64,000 bases of DNA, taken from Asterochloris sp. CNOR1 (Eukaryota > Chlorophyta > Trebouxiophyceae > Trebouxiales > Trebouxiaceae). Positions 32,105 through 43,488 of the stretch are shown piece by piece. Below the pieces are notes generated by a model that did no database searches, was not told where the DNA came from, and saw nothing but the letters and a program-made list of their open reading frames with translations. Where the stretch lies: assembly GCA_963969365.1 (NCBI GenBank), contig OZ017760.1:1116001-1180000 (forward strand), in the 5' to 3' direction. Both the position numbers and the translations under genes were made by a program. Positions within the stretch are counted from its first letter, which is position 1. Each line of letters begins with the position of its first letter.

Positions 32105-33601
32105 CAGAGGGAATTTGCCGGCTTCCTTGTTGCGGCCGCCTGCTCTGCCGATGCTGTCTGTCAAGCTCTCTGGAGCCTGGGTGGCTCTTGCTGGGGGGGC
32201 TTGCACCAGCAGTGGTGCAGCCCCTGAACAGATCTAACACTATTAAGCTGTTGGGGACACTGCGCAGGACGCAGCCTTGAGCAGCGACAGGTTGGGGAAG
32301 GTTTTCAGAAAGCCTGTCGCAAGAAGAGAAAAGGCCCACATGGTCTCAACAGCAGCAGCAAATGCATCTCCTCGTCATGTACCCCATCTGTGGTGGCCCC
32401 ATATGTGGTGAACCCCGTCTGTGGTGGGTTTCTAAGTGGTTGAACAGCATGCCACACTGCCTTGCAAACAGACACATCCAGGTGATGCTGGCGCCAGTGA
32501 TGCATGCCCTGCAAGGACAGCTCTACGCCAGCATCCATCAACATGCTCTGTTGCACATTTTATGGGCTCCAAGCATTTACGTGTGACACAGCAGCCCTTG
32601 CCACAAGCTCCAGGTGTACCTGTTTGGACAGCTGCCTATGTACAAATTTTGTCTATATTGCCATGCACATCTGTAAGCACACCTGACTTGTCCTAGGCAA
32701 ACCTCCTTACACAGACTTGTTACCTGCCAAGGTGGACCAGAAGCTGGTCTGAGCATCCAAAGCAGGTCTTATAAGTTATGCACAGGACATCGAGCACCAT
32801 GGCTAAGGCATGATGGGCCTGCTCTGCAGCAGCCTTGGGTCCAGTTGACTAGAGCGTGTCAGGAGCAATGTACTGCCGAGTGCACAGCACAGCAGTATTA
32901 TCAAGTGGTTGCCCTGGGCAGGGATGGTGCCCTGGCTTGTTTTCAAGGGGTCCAAAGTAGGTAGACTCAGAGGTGCATGCAGATGACTTTGTGAGGTTGA
33001 AAGCTGATGAAAACTGCTGAATTGAGTAGCACTAAGTGCCGCCTGAGTCTGGTTGAGCGCTTGCGTTTTGGTCTGCTCCCTCCTGGTCTGGCATCCTCCA
33101 TCACGGCGTCAGTGGCAGCTCAGCCAGCAGCCTCTTGGGCTGCTGCCTACCCAGCAGGCTGCTGACAGCAGTCTGTCATTCTACAGCTTTGCAGCTGGGC
33201 CTTGTCAGCTCTTGCCTGCTCTGTTGCACTTCAGGCAGCTCCCTGACCGACCAGAAGCAATCGCCCTAGAGTCACTTCAACATCTGAGCAGCTGTGTTCT
33301 TCTCAGCCTGCAGCACGCAAGCCTGTTGCTAAGCAGGCAAGAATCACTGTCAACTGATTGGCAGGCTCTGCATGACAACAATCAACACGAGGCAGACATG
33401 CATTGAGTGGCCTTGCGCATTCCAGAGCAGCAGACACAGGCACAAGAGCAGCAGACACAGCCACTGTCAAGCTCCCTTGTGGCCACACAAGGCCACCAAG
33501 GCCACCACCTGGGCTTGTCTGAAGCTTGCTGCTGCTGATAGCACAGCTGCCACTGCATGCAGGCTTGACTTGACTTCCCATAGCAAGTCAGTGACACTCA
33601 C
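32105..33601. other. Interval between the kinase start and the identified RRP40 exons
   Basis: No complete gene recognised. It should hold the promoter of the receptor kinase and, near its right side, the last short coding exon and 3' UTR of RRP40, which I could not place. Confidence 0.4.
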
Positions 33602-35522
33602 CTCTACAAGTTTAGCTACCAGTGACTCTGTCTGTGCTGGGCTCAGGAACTCGCCGTTGCTGATGGCATTGGCCACCAGAATGATTTTGGTGGGGCTGTC
33701 TGCGTCGACCCAGACGCGACCGTTGAGACCAACAGCCACCTCATACTGGATGTGTTTGGCCAGCGCTTCAAGCACGGGGCAAGGGGGGCGGCTCAGGAGC
33801 GTGCGGCTAAAGTGGGTGTTGACTGAGGTCAGGAAGCCCTCCTTCAGTGGACCAAAGCCAGAGGCCTGCAGGGGGCAGAGGGCAGGGCTTAGAAGCCTGG
33901 TGTCATGCTCTCCAAAGCAGCCCATGACATGGGAGTGCAGCATGTGAACACTTATGCGCTAGGGATGCTTGCACAGGGTGGCCTGCAGATGCTGCTGCAG
34001 CACTGACGGTGCAGCAGTGCCAGCTGGCAGGGAAGGCGGGCACCGCACACAGCACATGTGCAGCTGCCAACCAGGGGCGTGCTGCTGAAGGCAATGAAAT
34101 CAGCTTGCCTTGCCGCTCGCATCTATGCAGGAGAGCACCGGGTCCATGTCGCGCTGGGCTGTCACTACGCGGCAGTAGACCAAGTCGCCAGTCTGCAGCA
34201 AGCAGGGACACATTGACATGCCACTGAGCTGGCACACATTGACATGCCACTGAGCTGGCACCGCGCTTAGCCCCGTGCAAGGACCAAGTTTAGGCTGCCA
34301 CCCTGACACAAGACCAGGTGTCATTATGCTGAGAGCGCAGTTGACTGGGCTCAGCACCAGGCCAGAACACCAGGTCAGGCTGCCAGCCTGCTGGTGTAGG
34401 GGACAGGGTGCTGAGTGTCCCAAGTCAGATGGTCCCAGGCAGCGTGGCAGGCAGGCAGAGGCTGTGGGCATACAGCATCCAGCCACAGCCAGGCCTTGCC
34501 CACCTGAGGGCACAACATGCCAGCAGACGTAGCCAGGTGCAGCGGGTGGCCTCCCTGACACAGAGCACTGGCAGCCATAGTGAGAAACACTGAAGCCATG
34601 CAGAGCACAGCCCCCCGCGACAACATGCCTGCAGGTTGTGCCTTTTGTGATGGACGACTCCCCCAGAGCAGGCAGCGTGCTATGTATACTACAGGTATTG
34701 CAAAGTGCAGCGCATGCCTACAAGTCAAGCCTGTTGCAGTGGACGGCACCACTCAAAGACGAGCACCAGCAGCAATGTAATGACAGGTGAGGCCAGGCAG
34801 AGCGCAGCCCCCCGCCACCACGTACCTGTAGGTTGGGCCTGTTGCGGCGAGTAGCACCCTCAAAGCTGAGCACAGGCAGCGTGGCGGCAAAGGGGCCACA
34901 GATGTCCACCACGAAGTTCTCAGAGTGGCGCTCAGTTACAATGCCGATGACAGACTCCTCTACGGCAGGGATGTACCTGCACAACATGGCTCAGCCCTTC
35001 CTCAAGTGCTCAGATCCAGGCCTCGCAATGCTGACAAGCCCAGCTTGCACACACCTCACACCCACAGCTGAGCGTGCAAGGGGTAATGCTGCCCCAGGAA
35101 AGGCAAAGGCTGCTTGAGCTAGGATATTCCACTGGCCACGCACTGCTTGTGCATCGCTTGCAGCAGGGTGACACCAGTGGTGCCCCAGGTCAGCGCCACC
35201 TTTTGGACCGCCCTTCTACCCAGAATTTTCCAGCCTTGGTCTTGCGAAGGATGCCTGACTTGGTGGTGATGAGGCAACCCCCCTCCACCTGCAGGCCCGG
35301 GCCCACGCGTACTGCGCCAGCCAGAGGCAGCTTGAAAAGAATCTGGCCAGGCGACACCACCTGCACATGTCAGAGTCTGTGATTGGCCATACATGCTGGC
35401 AGTGGTACATGGTGATGCTGCTAAGATTGCCTTTCATGCAGCAACTTGAGCATTTGCGCAGCCTCATGTGTCTGATCTGGCACCTGCACCTGTCCTACTG
35501 GGGCTTCTCCAATGTTCGCCAT
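33602..35522 (-). CDS. RRP40: Exosome complex subunit RRP40 (EXOSC3-type)
   Basis: RRP40 is a cap subunit of the RNA exosome, binding RNA for 3'-to-5' processing and decay in nucleus and cytoplasm. Exons on the minus strand: 35490-35522 (MANIGEAPVGQ), 35200-35360, 34826-34976, 34109-34192 and 33602-33865, all phase-consistent, giving 231 residues before a final exon I did not find. The N-terminal domain is followed by an S1 domain (YIPAVEESVIGIVTERHSEN, then LSFEGATRRNRPNLQ and TGDLVYCRVVTAQRDMDPVL) and a KH domain with VGLNGRVWVDADSPTKIILV, the hallmark of RRP40 as against RRP4. The intron after 34109 appears to use a GC donor (AAG/GCAAGC). The start is 68 bp from the oppositely directed GPX start. 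Confidence 0.9.
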
Positions 35523-35590
35523 GCCCGAGCTCGCTCAGTTGAGGGTCAAATTGTGCTCCCCTTCTTGGGATCTCAGGCCCAGCTTTCACC
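35523..35590. promoter_or_regulatory. Divergent RRP40/GPX promoter region
   Basis: Only 68 bases separate the predicted start codons of RRP40 (minus) and glutathione peroxidase (plus). The transcription starts or core promoters must therefore overlap, or lie within the neighbouring gene. No TATA box is visible in the interval. Confidence 0.5.
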
Positions 35591-37720
35591 ATGCCTGGAG
35601 CATGCTCCATGTCCAGTCTGATATGTTCCACGAGACAGGCTGCACTGTCACCCAGATGCAGACGCAGCATCCCAGTAAGAGCAGGCCTCCAACCGGGGCC
35701 TTCTCGGCGTGAGCTGCTGCTGGGAGCAGGCATGTCTGCAGCAGGACTGGTCCTGCCACAGGGTGGGACGATCGGCAAAGCAAATCCTGTGCAGGGTACT
35801 GCCTTGCTGCTGACATCTCAGCTCTTGTTCAGGCCTGCTGGCTCGTGAGCAGTCAGCCTATGACTTTGTAGCCGACATGAGTGGCCAGCAGGTCGCACTA
35901 TCCAAGTACTGCAAGGGCAAGGTGTGCAGACTGGACTGGTGCCAGCAAAGGTGTCTGAGCAAGCCAGATGAGACGGCCGTCAACTTGGTTGTCAGCAGAC
36001 TCTTTCCCGCAAACCAAAAGCAATGCTTTGATGCCTTGAGCTCCTGGTCTGTCGTGTGCGCCTCCCCTCATCTCTGGTGTCCACACTCCAGCTGCTGTGT
36101 CCTGTCTTGAAGCCTTGCAGCCATAGTATGCAGGTGTCAGTCATCATGAATCTGGCCAGCGAATGACCCCTGCAGGTGGGTCGTGTGTGTCTCTGCCGGC
36201 TTCACGTTGTGGCTGGGACAGGTGCATCTGGTGTGGCTCAGCTGTCCCATCCATCCTGTTCACTGACACGCCCATTGGCCTTGTGCTGCCTTGCAGCTCA
36301 GCCTGCTGTGGCTGAATAACCTGCAAGCCCTTCTGCTGCCTCTCTGCACAGCCTGCACATGTTGCAAGCTGTTTCCACTGCATTGCTGCGCAGCCTGCAC
36401 CACAGCCTGTGAGGCCCCCTTTTGCAGAACGTCAACTACCCTAGCCTCAAGGAGCTGAGTCAGAAGTATGGCCCTGATGGCTTTGTGCTGGTTGGCTTTC
36501 CCTGCAATCAGTTTGGAGGCCAGGCACCTGGCAGCTCTGAGGAGGAAAGGAAGTGGGTTCACCTAGTGGTTTGGACATCAGCTGCACGATCTTACTTGCA
36601 CATGCTGAAGAGGAAAGGAACCAAAAGCCTGCCTGCCGCCTCTTCCTTTGCACAAGCTTGCAACTGTAGGCTGGAATGCCATCTGTGACTGCTGATGGGC
36701 CTGCTGTGCTTACAGATGGGCGTATTTCAAGTTCAAGACAGAGTTCCCAGTGTTTGTGAGTCTTTATTGTGAGCCTGTCATTGCTGAGTGCAGATTGCAT
36801 GTGCTCGCAGAACAATACAAAAATTGGTGTCTGTATGTGCTGGGTGTCTGCGGCCCAAGCCTGCCAGGCATTCATAATGCAGCCAGCGTCTGGATCTTGT
36901 GTCAAGCACATGCCTGCGCCCCATCAGAGTAGTGCTTGCACAGTCAGAACCTTGTGGCTGCCTTCAGGACAAGATTGAAGTCAATGGAGATGGTGCACAC
37001 CCTCTGTACAAATTCCTAAAGGCAAAGCAGCCTGAGTCGCTCCCAACCAGCTCCCTGCCGCGGCCTGCCTTTGTGGGGCAGCCAGGCAGCATCGAGTGGA
37101 ACTAGTGAGTGGCAGCCTGCACCCTGCTGGTGCTGCAGCATACAGGGGTCTGCAGCGATGGCCATATGCCTTTGTACCTGCAGCAAACAGTGCTTGTCCA
37201 GCTCTGATGTCAACATTGCAGTCAATGTCAGCAATGCTTGTTGTGCCCTGCAGCACTAAATTCTTGGTGGACCGTGGCGGGAACCCAGTGCGGCGTTTCA
37301 AGTCTGGCTTTGACCCAATGAGCTTCGAGGATGATGTAAGCCTGATCACTGCCCATGTCCCTCCTCTGACTCTGCTCTGCACTGTTGTGTGGCAACAGTG
37401 CCTGCACAGCAGGTCGTTGCCGAAGCTGGACTGCTCCATCAGCCATGTGTGTTGTTGACAGCACATGTCTGCTGGCTGCAAATGCTAGAGCTGGAGTCCT
37501 CTATCAGCACTGCTTGTCCCAACACGCAGGCACTGGCTGTATGCGCTACAGCTGCAGTGCACCGTATGCTATGACTTGCAGCACAGAGCAGCCTGGCTTG
37601 CTCAGGCTGGAGTGCATGAATCTGCAGGTTAAACTCCTCCTGGCAGGCAAGCCGCCCCGTCCAGCAGAGTGTGCACGTGGCAGCGGAGGGAAGAAGTGCA
37701 AGGCGGAGACATACCTGTGA
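35591..37720 (+). CDS. GPX: Glutathione peroxidase, selenocysteine-containing, organelle-targeted
   Basis: It reduces hydroperoxides using glutathione or thioredoxin. Eight exons: 35591-35795, 35833-35921, 36134-36175, 36428-36552, 36716-36755, 36968-37104, 37254-37335 and 37628-37720. They join in phase to a 270-residue protein. Exon 3 is 14 codons long and reads [10 protein letters not shown], then UGA at 36164-36166, then PLQ. This is the catalytic NVAS-x-Cys/Sec position, and skipping or ending at the UGA would destroy the enzyme. The other active-site residues are present: Gln in [14 protein letters not shown], and Trp and Asn in SIEWNYTKFLVDR. The first about 70 residues are a basic, Ser-rich presequence followed by [19 protein letters not shown], a twin-arginine signal. 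That suggests import into the chloroplast and then, by the Tat route, into the thylakoid lumen. A SECIS-like hairpin follows the stop codon. Sec-GPX is known from Chlamydomonas, so the type is precedented. Confidence 0.9.
36164..36166 (+). other. In-frame UGA, predicted selenocysteine codon
   Basis: The TGA lies in phase inside a 42-base exon bounded by CAG acceptor and CAG/GTGGGT donor, exactly at the peroxidatic Cys/Sec position (LASE-U-PL). Both neighbouring introns are phase 0, and sequence on each side is conserved GPX. Confidence 0.87.
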
Positions 37721-37764
37721 CCGAAGTAAATTTACCCACCCACAGCAGCCACCAGCTGAGCAAG

Positions 37765-37850
37765 AGATGCTAGCAGGAATCCATGGATATGATGATGGCA
37801 AGGCAAACCTTCTTGGCGCCTGCCATCTGACTGACAAAAGCTGCCTATGC
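37765..37850 (+). promoter_or_regulatory. SECIS-like element in GPX 3' UTR
   Basis: It begins about 45 bases after the stop codon. ATGA (37789-37792) and TGAC (37828-37831) can form the non-Watson-Crick core. Between them GATGGCA-A-GGC (37794-37804) pairs with GCCTGCCATC (37818-37827) with one bulged A. The apical loop opens with AAA (37805-37807), 12 bases after the ATGA, and a CC/GG mini-stem inside the loop would make it a type 2 SECIS. These are the invariant features of eukaryotic SECIS elements, which recruit SBP2 to recode UGA. The lower stem is less clear. Confidence 0.82.
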
Positions 37851-38207
37851 TGGGTGGCTTCTCTTTGCTGCCTGGCTGCTGCAGCTCATGAAATCACTGC
37901 TACCCTGGATCTCAGCGTAGGTGCTCCTTGACTTCAAATGCTGTCTAACCCTATGTCACAGTGGCCACAGCAGCTTCACAGATTCACAAATCATGCGTCT
38001 CGCCCCCACTCGGCCTACTTTCAAGTTCCAAGGCCTCTCCAGTCCACAAACATCATCCAAGTCCTTGTGCCGAGCTGTAGCTGGACTGCACGTAAAATTT
38101 CAGGTGACCCATCTCAGGAGGCACCCAACCCTCCCCAAGGACATACTTTTTGGGGCCTGGATCTGAGCTGTATCAACCTTTGTAACAGCAATGCATGCTC
38201 TCTGCAG

Positions 38208-40004
38208 GAGGTGGCCCGCGATGCCAGCAAGCGACCTAGCCTTCCTCGCTCAGGCCACGCAAGTGCCACACTGCCTGGGGGCCAAGTCCTAGTGTTTGGG
38301 GGGTGGGTGCCAGATTACCTCGCAATGAGACCAACATGCACCCCATGTTGGTAGTGTGCACCTAATCAACATGCTCAGCATGGTGCAGATACACTGAGGC
38401 TGAAAGCGGCAGCAGACAGGCCGCCTCAGATACCTTGCTATTTTCACCTGAGAGTGGCAGTTGGAGAAAGGCTCAGACAGGTGCCAGCTCTGTCCCCAGG
38501 GTGAGTGTCAGTGCACAAGCTGGAGGCCTGCTCTTCCTCTCTGTGCAATCTTCTGCCTGCCTCTCTGTGCAGTCGCCTGCCACACTGATTGGCCAGTGAG
38601 AAAGCATCATCGTGTCATGACTGATGGTGGGTATTGGAGGACAATGTCACAAGCGAACTCAGTTCAGACGCGCAGCGTTCATGCAGGTGAGACTTGCTGG
38701 CCAGGCAGTTGTTGCTGGGCAGCATCTCTGGCTCATTGGGGGCTGGGACCCCGGCTTCAAAAAGGACGGCGGAGAGATTTTGAGCGATGTATGGAGGCTG
38801 GACCTGCAGACCTGGGAGTGGAAAGAGATGCAGCCCAAGGCAAGCTCTGATGCACCAGACCCGCATGGCCTGGCACCCACTTTGTGCCTGTCGCTCCCAG
38901 GCGGACATCACTCGCGTTGACCTGCAGCTCAGCAGTGACACTGTCAAACTCCAGGCAGGGGAAGCAACCAGACTGGCCTTTGTTATGTAGCAAGGTTGCA
39001 AGCCTGCACCCTGTCAATGCTGCGTGATGTCAAGTCTGCATGCAGTGCAGGGGGAGCAGTTGAAGCCCATCTCCAGGTTCCAGGCGTGCGTTGTGGACTC
39101 CAAAATTTTCATTCATACCCACAGAAGTCTGCAGGACATCCTTGTGCTTGATGTGGCTGACCCTGATGCGCCCCAGCTTGCCAGTCTGAAGGTTTCTGGA
39201 AAGGACTCAGACTCCATTCCCAGTGCAAGGCAAGCGCTGGTCCTGCCTGTGCCCTGCTCTGTCGACATGCTGGATGCATGACTTGCATGGCCCTACACTC
39301 CACCACATCTGGCAGGCCGCCAGGCAACAGCAGCGGCATGTCTGGGCGCGCATGCAGTCTTTGGCAGACTCATTCTTTGTGTCTGCAGCGCAACACTGGC
39401 GGCGCAGCAGCACAGTTTGAACTGAGCATCCTGCCGTACCACTTCCTCTTCCCATCTGGGTGCAGAGGCCTCCACAGCCTGAACGCTTTCAGCGCCGGCA
39501 GCCAACACCCCTGGGCCGGCAGCAGTGGCAGCCTCCTGCTGTTTGGCGGAGCCCCGCAGAGGGGCCCAATGCTGGACGACCTGTGGCAGCTACGCTTGGA
39601 CAGCATGCAGTGGGAGCAGCTGCGGCCTCAGGGGCCTGCGCCTCACCCGCGATGCTCGCAGGCCACTGCTGTGCAGGATGGGCAGCTGGTCATTTTCAGT
39701 GGCTCCTACTACAAGTGAGTCTGCTCTGCTGCTTGAGACCAGCCTGGACCTGCTTCTGAAGCTGGTCTGACACCGTGCCGGGTGCAGGGAGGACGGCAGT
39801 GGGCTGCAGCCCCTCAATGATGTGTGGCTGTTTGACCCCTGCGCACAGAAGTGGCGCATGGCAACCCCTACTGACATTGTGCCGGCAGCAAGAAATGCGG
39901 CCACATTGAATGCGGTTCCAGGCGGCCCGCTGGTGCTGCATGGTGGCTGGGATCCTTTCAAGCAGACCTACAATGACACTTACTTGATGACCATGGCAGA
40001 GTGA
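38208..40004 (+). CDS. Kelch-repeat protein (5' end not placed)
   Basis: Exons run about 38208-38306, 38689-38838, 39052-39230, 39458-39715 and 39787-40004 (stop TGA). They encode successive kelch motifs: GQVLVFGG, then HLWLIGGWDPG with DVWRLDLQTWEWKEM, then DILVLDVADP, then SLLLFGGAPQRG with DDLWQLRLDSMQWEQL, then NDVWLFDPCAQKWRM and PLVLHGGWDPF. Each has the diglycine and the spaced Tyr/Trp of a beta-propeller blade, and five or six blades are visible. No F-box or BTB domain was found, so only a protein-interaction scaffold role can be inferred. Two introns appear to use GC donors (AAG/GCAAGC at 38839; AAG/GCAAGC at about 39231). The true N-terminus lies upstream, perhaps from about 37950. 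Confidence 0.82.
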
Positions 40005-40094
40005 CCAGTTGACGATGTGATTTGTGGCCGCTTGATGACACCCAACCTTCAAACCCTGAATCGAACCTAGACAGATGATTAAACCTATACCTCC

Positions 40095-42710
40095 ATGGTG
40101 CTCGTTTTTGGAGCTGTAGCGAGCCCCCACAGCTGCAGAGAAGCTGTACCATGCAGGGACTGCCCTCGATCAAGCATCTGCACCAAGAGAGCCTTGCTAC
40201 GTACAATGGTGACTCTGCCGGCATTGCAGCTCCTGCCGCTGTCCAAGGTGACTCCTGAGATGTGTTGGATTTTTATGGATCTGGACATTTTTTGGTGGAG
40301 CCAGCCAATGCTCCGCAGCATGCTCCTCTGTCCACCTGCAGCTTGGTCAGGGTACTGATTGTCCTGCAGGCAGAGGCTGGCCCACTCCAACTCCCATTTG
40401 AGTGGGACCCTCTAGACCTGCCCAGCCTTCTGCCGCCAGAGCCTGTGCAGGTGCCCAGGAGGATCCTGAATCAGCAGTTTGCTGTGCTGCTGCTTAGATC
40501 TGCATATGAGGTAGGCCTGACTGCCTGCTGAGCAGGAACCAGGCAGATGTCCTTCTCCTCAACGATTCAGGCACTGGCATCCTGCAGGCTGTGGATGAGC
40601 TCAACTTCATAGGGATGGATGCCTTTCAGGCGAGCTTACTTGGTGTGCTGGCCTCCCAAGTGCCAGCTTTGCTGTTGTGTGATCCACACAGGGTGTCCAC
40701 AGCTGCCTGAGGGCAAGCTGTGGTGCTGCTGTGCTGGCCTGTTTGTGAAGTAGGGCGTCTGCGTCCTTGAAGCTAGCTGTGCATTGCAGGCCTGAGCTCA
40801 AGCAGTGTGACTCTGCCTTTCTGTGTCCTTCAAAGTCTCTACAATGCCATCTGCCCATGTGACCCTCCAGGTCCAGTTTTGGCGCCTCAGGCGCGACCAG
40901 TATGAGAGCTATCTGCTGCAGTACTCCCCTGTGTCTATAAAGCAGGGCCAGCTAAGTGATCCCCTCTACTGGGACTTCATCTCATTTGCTCAGGCCGCCA
41001 CTGTTGCCCAGGAAATCCCTAAGGGCAAATTTGTGTTTCAGGTGAGCATTACCGAGTGAGCTGCTGATTGCAGTTGATGGGTCTGCCAGAAGCAAATGCC
41101 CTGTGCGCAGCGACTGTGAGCCTCAAGGTGCAAGCTGATCTGGTGCTGGTCAAATGTCCTGCCCTCCAGGTGAAGTTTGTTGATAAGGAAGTCCAGTCAA
41201 TTCTCTGTCCTTTGCGGGCCTGATGCTATCACAATTTATTTCATACAGCCTGCACACTTTGGTGTACATGGGTGACGCTGCTTGGTTGGCATTGCCTTTC
41301 CGCGAGCACAACCCCGTGTCAGCAGCAGCACGCTGCCACAATTCTGGAATAGGTCTTTCAGCCATGCACCTCACGCTTGTAGTCAACAGTGACTCTGCCG
41401 TGACAGCAGCCTCAGCCAGAGCACTTTGGGGACCCTTGCTCATGTGATGCTAGCCAGCATTGCCACTCACCTCAACCAAATGGCAAGAGCCTTGCTCTTG
41501 TGCTCTACAGGCAGCCTCTGCAGCGCAAATGCATGACCCAAGACTTCGTCTGTCCGCTCTGCAGGAATTCTGTGATGAGTGTACAAATCAGACACGACTG
41601 GTCAGGCGTGACCCCGCGCTGCGAGATAACTCCCAGCTGCAACCAGAGTTTGAGCTGCGCACTGGGCTGCAGATTTACAGGGGCTTGAGAAAGGGGTTCA
41701 GAGTGAGTCAGGGACTGTGCTCCCCTGTTAGCATGGCAGCCATTGCTGCTGAAGCATGCCTATATTGGTGTTTCAAAATGATTGATATTACTGCGTCGCA
41801 TCTTTGGGCACCCTCTACGGCACACCCATTGGCGGCTCGCTGCACACCTCTTCTGCAGGGAGAGACCTTTTCTGGCGTACCGCCTGTTCTGAGCATCAGC
41901 GCTAATCTCAGCCAAGTCCTAGAGAGTGTTCAGCAGCTGGTTAATGTTTTCGTTCAGAACGGCTTTGCCCTCATGGTGAGCTTCATTGCAGCAAGGCCTG
42001 TGTTGAGGCCACAAACCTGGTGGGCCTGATCTGCTCATTTGACGTGGTCACGCCAGTGAGAGTTGGCCATGCGGCACAGTCTGGCCTGCACTGCGCCACA
42101 GAAATGCCCTCTGCCATACCAGCCTGTGCATGGCCGCACTGTGCCCAGCACTTGGCTGTCAAGCCGTAGCAGGCATGGCACAATGGGCAATGTGTGACGT
42201 GCTCTGCTGCCACCATTCCCAACACCACTTCCTCAGCAGGAACTGGGTAAGAGTTGCATGGCCTACTCTGTGCTGCATGACCAACTCTGCGCCCTGCAGC
42301 AAATTGTGCTCAGCAGAAAACTTCTGCAGCAGACATGGCACAGCAGACTGTGTGCAGCAGGCAGCATGTGGCCTGCTCGGCCTGGTCTCTGCGCTTGGCA
42401 GGTATCCTGTCAGCCAGTCTGCTTAGCAGATCATAGGCAGTGGGCAGTGCTTGGCACCGCATGATGTGCACTGCAATGCCTCTCTTCATATAGCGCAGAC
42501 AACAGTCAGCAGGAATGGCTGGTCTGCCCTGGATTGTCTTTTTGGGCTCGCAAGCCATACTCATCTTGCAATGCACATCCCAGCAACATAAGGGCCAGCA
42601 CAACTATGCTGCTCTGCAGGGCCGCGTTGCTCCTGTAGAGGGCTCCAATTCCCAATTTACCGTCTCCTGGAAGGGCGCCGCCAATCAGTGGGGTAAGGAC
42701 ACTGGGGCAG
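40095..42710 (+). CDS. Conserved-looking protein of unknown function
   Basis: Exons recognised from phase and coding quality: about 40095 onwards (MVLVFGAVASPHSC, a possible organelle presequence), 40372-40512 (ends in QQFAVLLLRSAYE), 40588-40630, 40871-41041 (YLLQYSPVSIKQGQLSDPLY, then WDFISFAQAATVAQEIPKGK), about 41563-41700 and 41857-41972. A further possible exon at about 42620-42695 carries APVEGSNSQFTVSWKGAANQ. The LSDPLYWDFISFAQ core resembles proteins of unknown function I associate with green plants and algae, but I cannot assign a domain name. The intron after 40630 appears to start with GC (CAG/GCGAGC). The 3' end is uncertain. Confidence 0.6.
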
Positions 42711-43488
42711 TCTCCCTGGCTTGCAGCATGGCTGACTGAGCCAGGCTGCCGCCTCATGGCATGGACCATTGAGGCATGAGTGATTGGGGCAGTCGCTGTT
42801 CTTTGGCAGGGCTATATTGGGCAGGCTCTCTGCCCAAGGCACGACCATCCTTGTATTGTGCTGCCAAAATGACTGCTATTTGCATTACGCACCTTGTGCT
42901 ATGTGTGACATTCTTTGCCAATCTCTTGCCAAGCTTGCTGGCAGCTCTAGGTAAGCTGCATATGATCTTGATGCTGCAGGTTTGGCAGCACTGCAGAGCC
43001 GCCGTTCTCTCGTGCTGCCCCTGCCAGAGGCTTTTACAGTTAAGGCATTCCTTCATCTCTCTGGGATGAAGGCACGATTCAAGGTCACAAGGACTAAGAG
43101 TGGGTTCAAGGAGACTTGGACATTGCTCTGATCAATGGGCTGCTTTTGGTTGCTGAATGCATGGCTTCTTCAGAGTGCAAACTGCTTTCCTTGAAAGGCA
43201 TGACTCCACGCCGGCCTGGCTTGCACAGCAAGCTTTGGACAGGTCAAGTAATGCAACCCTTTGTCTATTGGAGTGTAAGCTTTCCGAGTCATGACCTTGG
43301 TGCAAGCTCAAGCATGGGCTGGGGGAGAATTACAAGGCAGATGTACAAAACTCACAGACTCTCACACTCGGTCAGCAAAGCGACTGCTTGCGCTTGCATA
43401 CTGTAAATACCAACCTACTGGACCTTACCAGCCTGACCATGGTCACTGGCGTAGGTTAGATATATGATCTCAACCTATTTACTCTCCA
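42711..43488. other. 3' region of the unknown gene and intergenic space
   Basis: A frame at about 42811-42955 contains a hydrophobic run (ITHLVLCVTFFANLLPSLL), which could be a last exon of the upstream gene, but conservation cannot be judged. From 43070 to 43488 I see nothing recognisable. Confidence 0.35.

Noticed and set aside
35464-35778. A 104-codon minus-strand frame over the GPX start
   Set aside because: It is antisense to the GPX presequence exon and overlaps the better supported RRP40 first exon in a different frame.
36166-36427. Premature stop making GPX a pseudogene
   Set aside because: The UGA sits at the catalytic position in a phase-consistent exon, all downstream exons are intact, and a SECIS-like hairpin follows.
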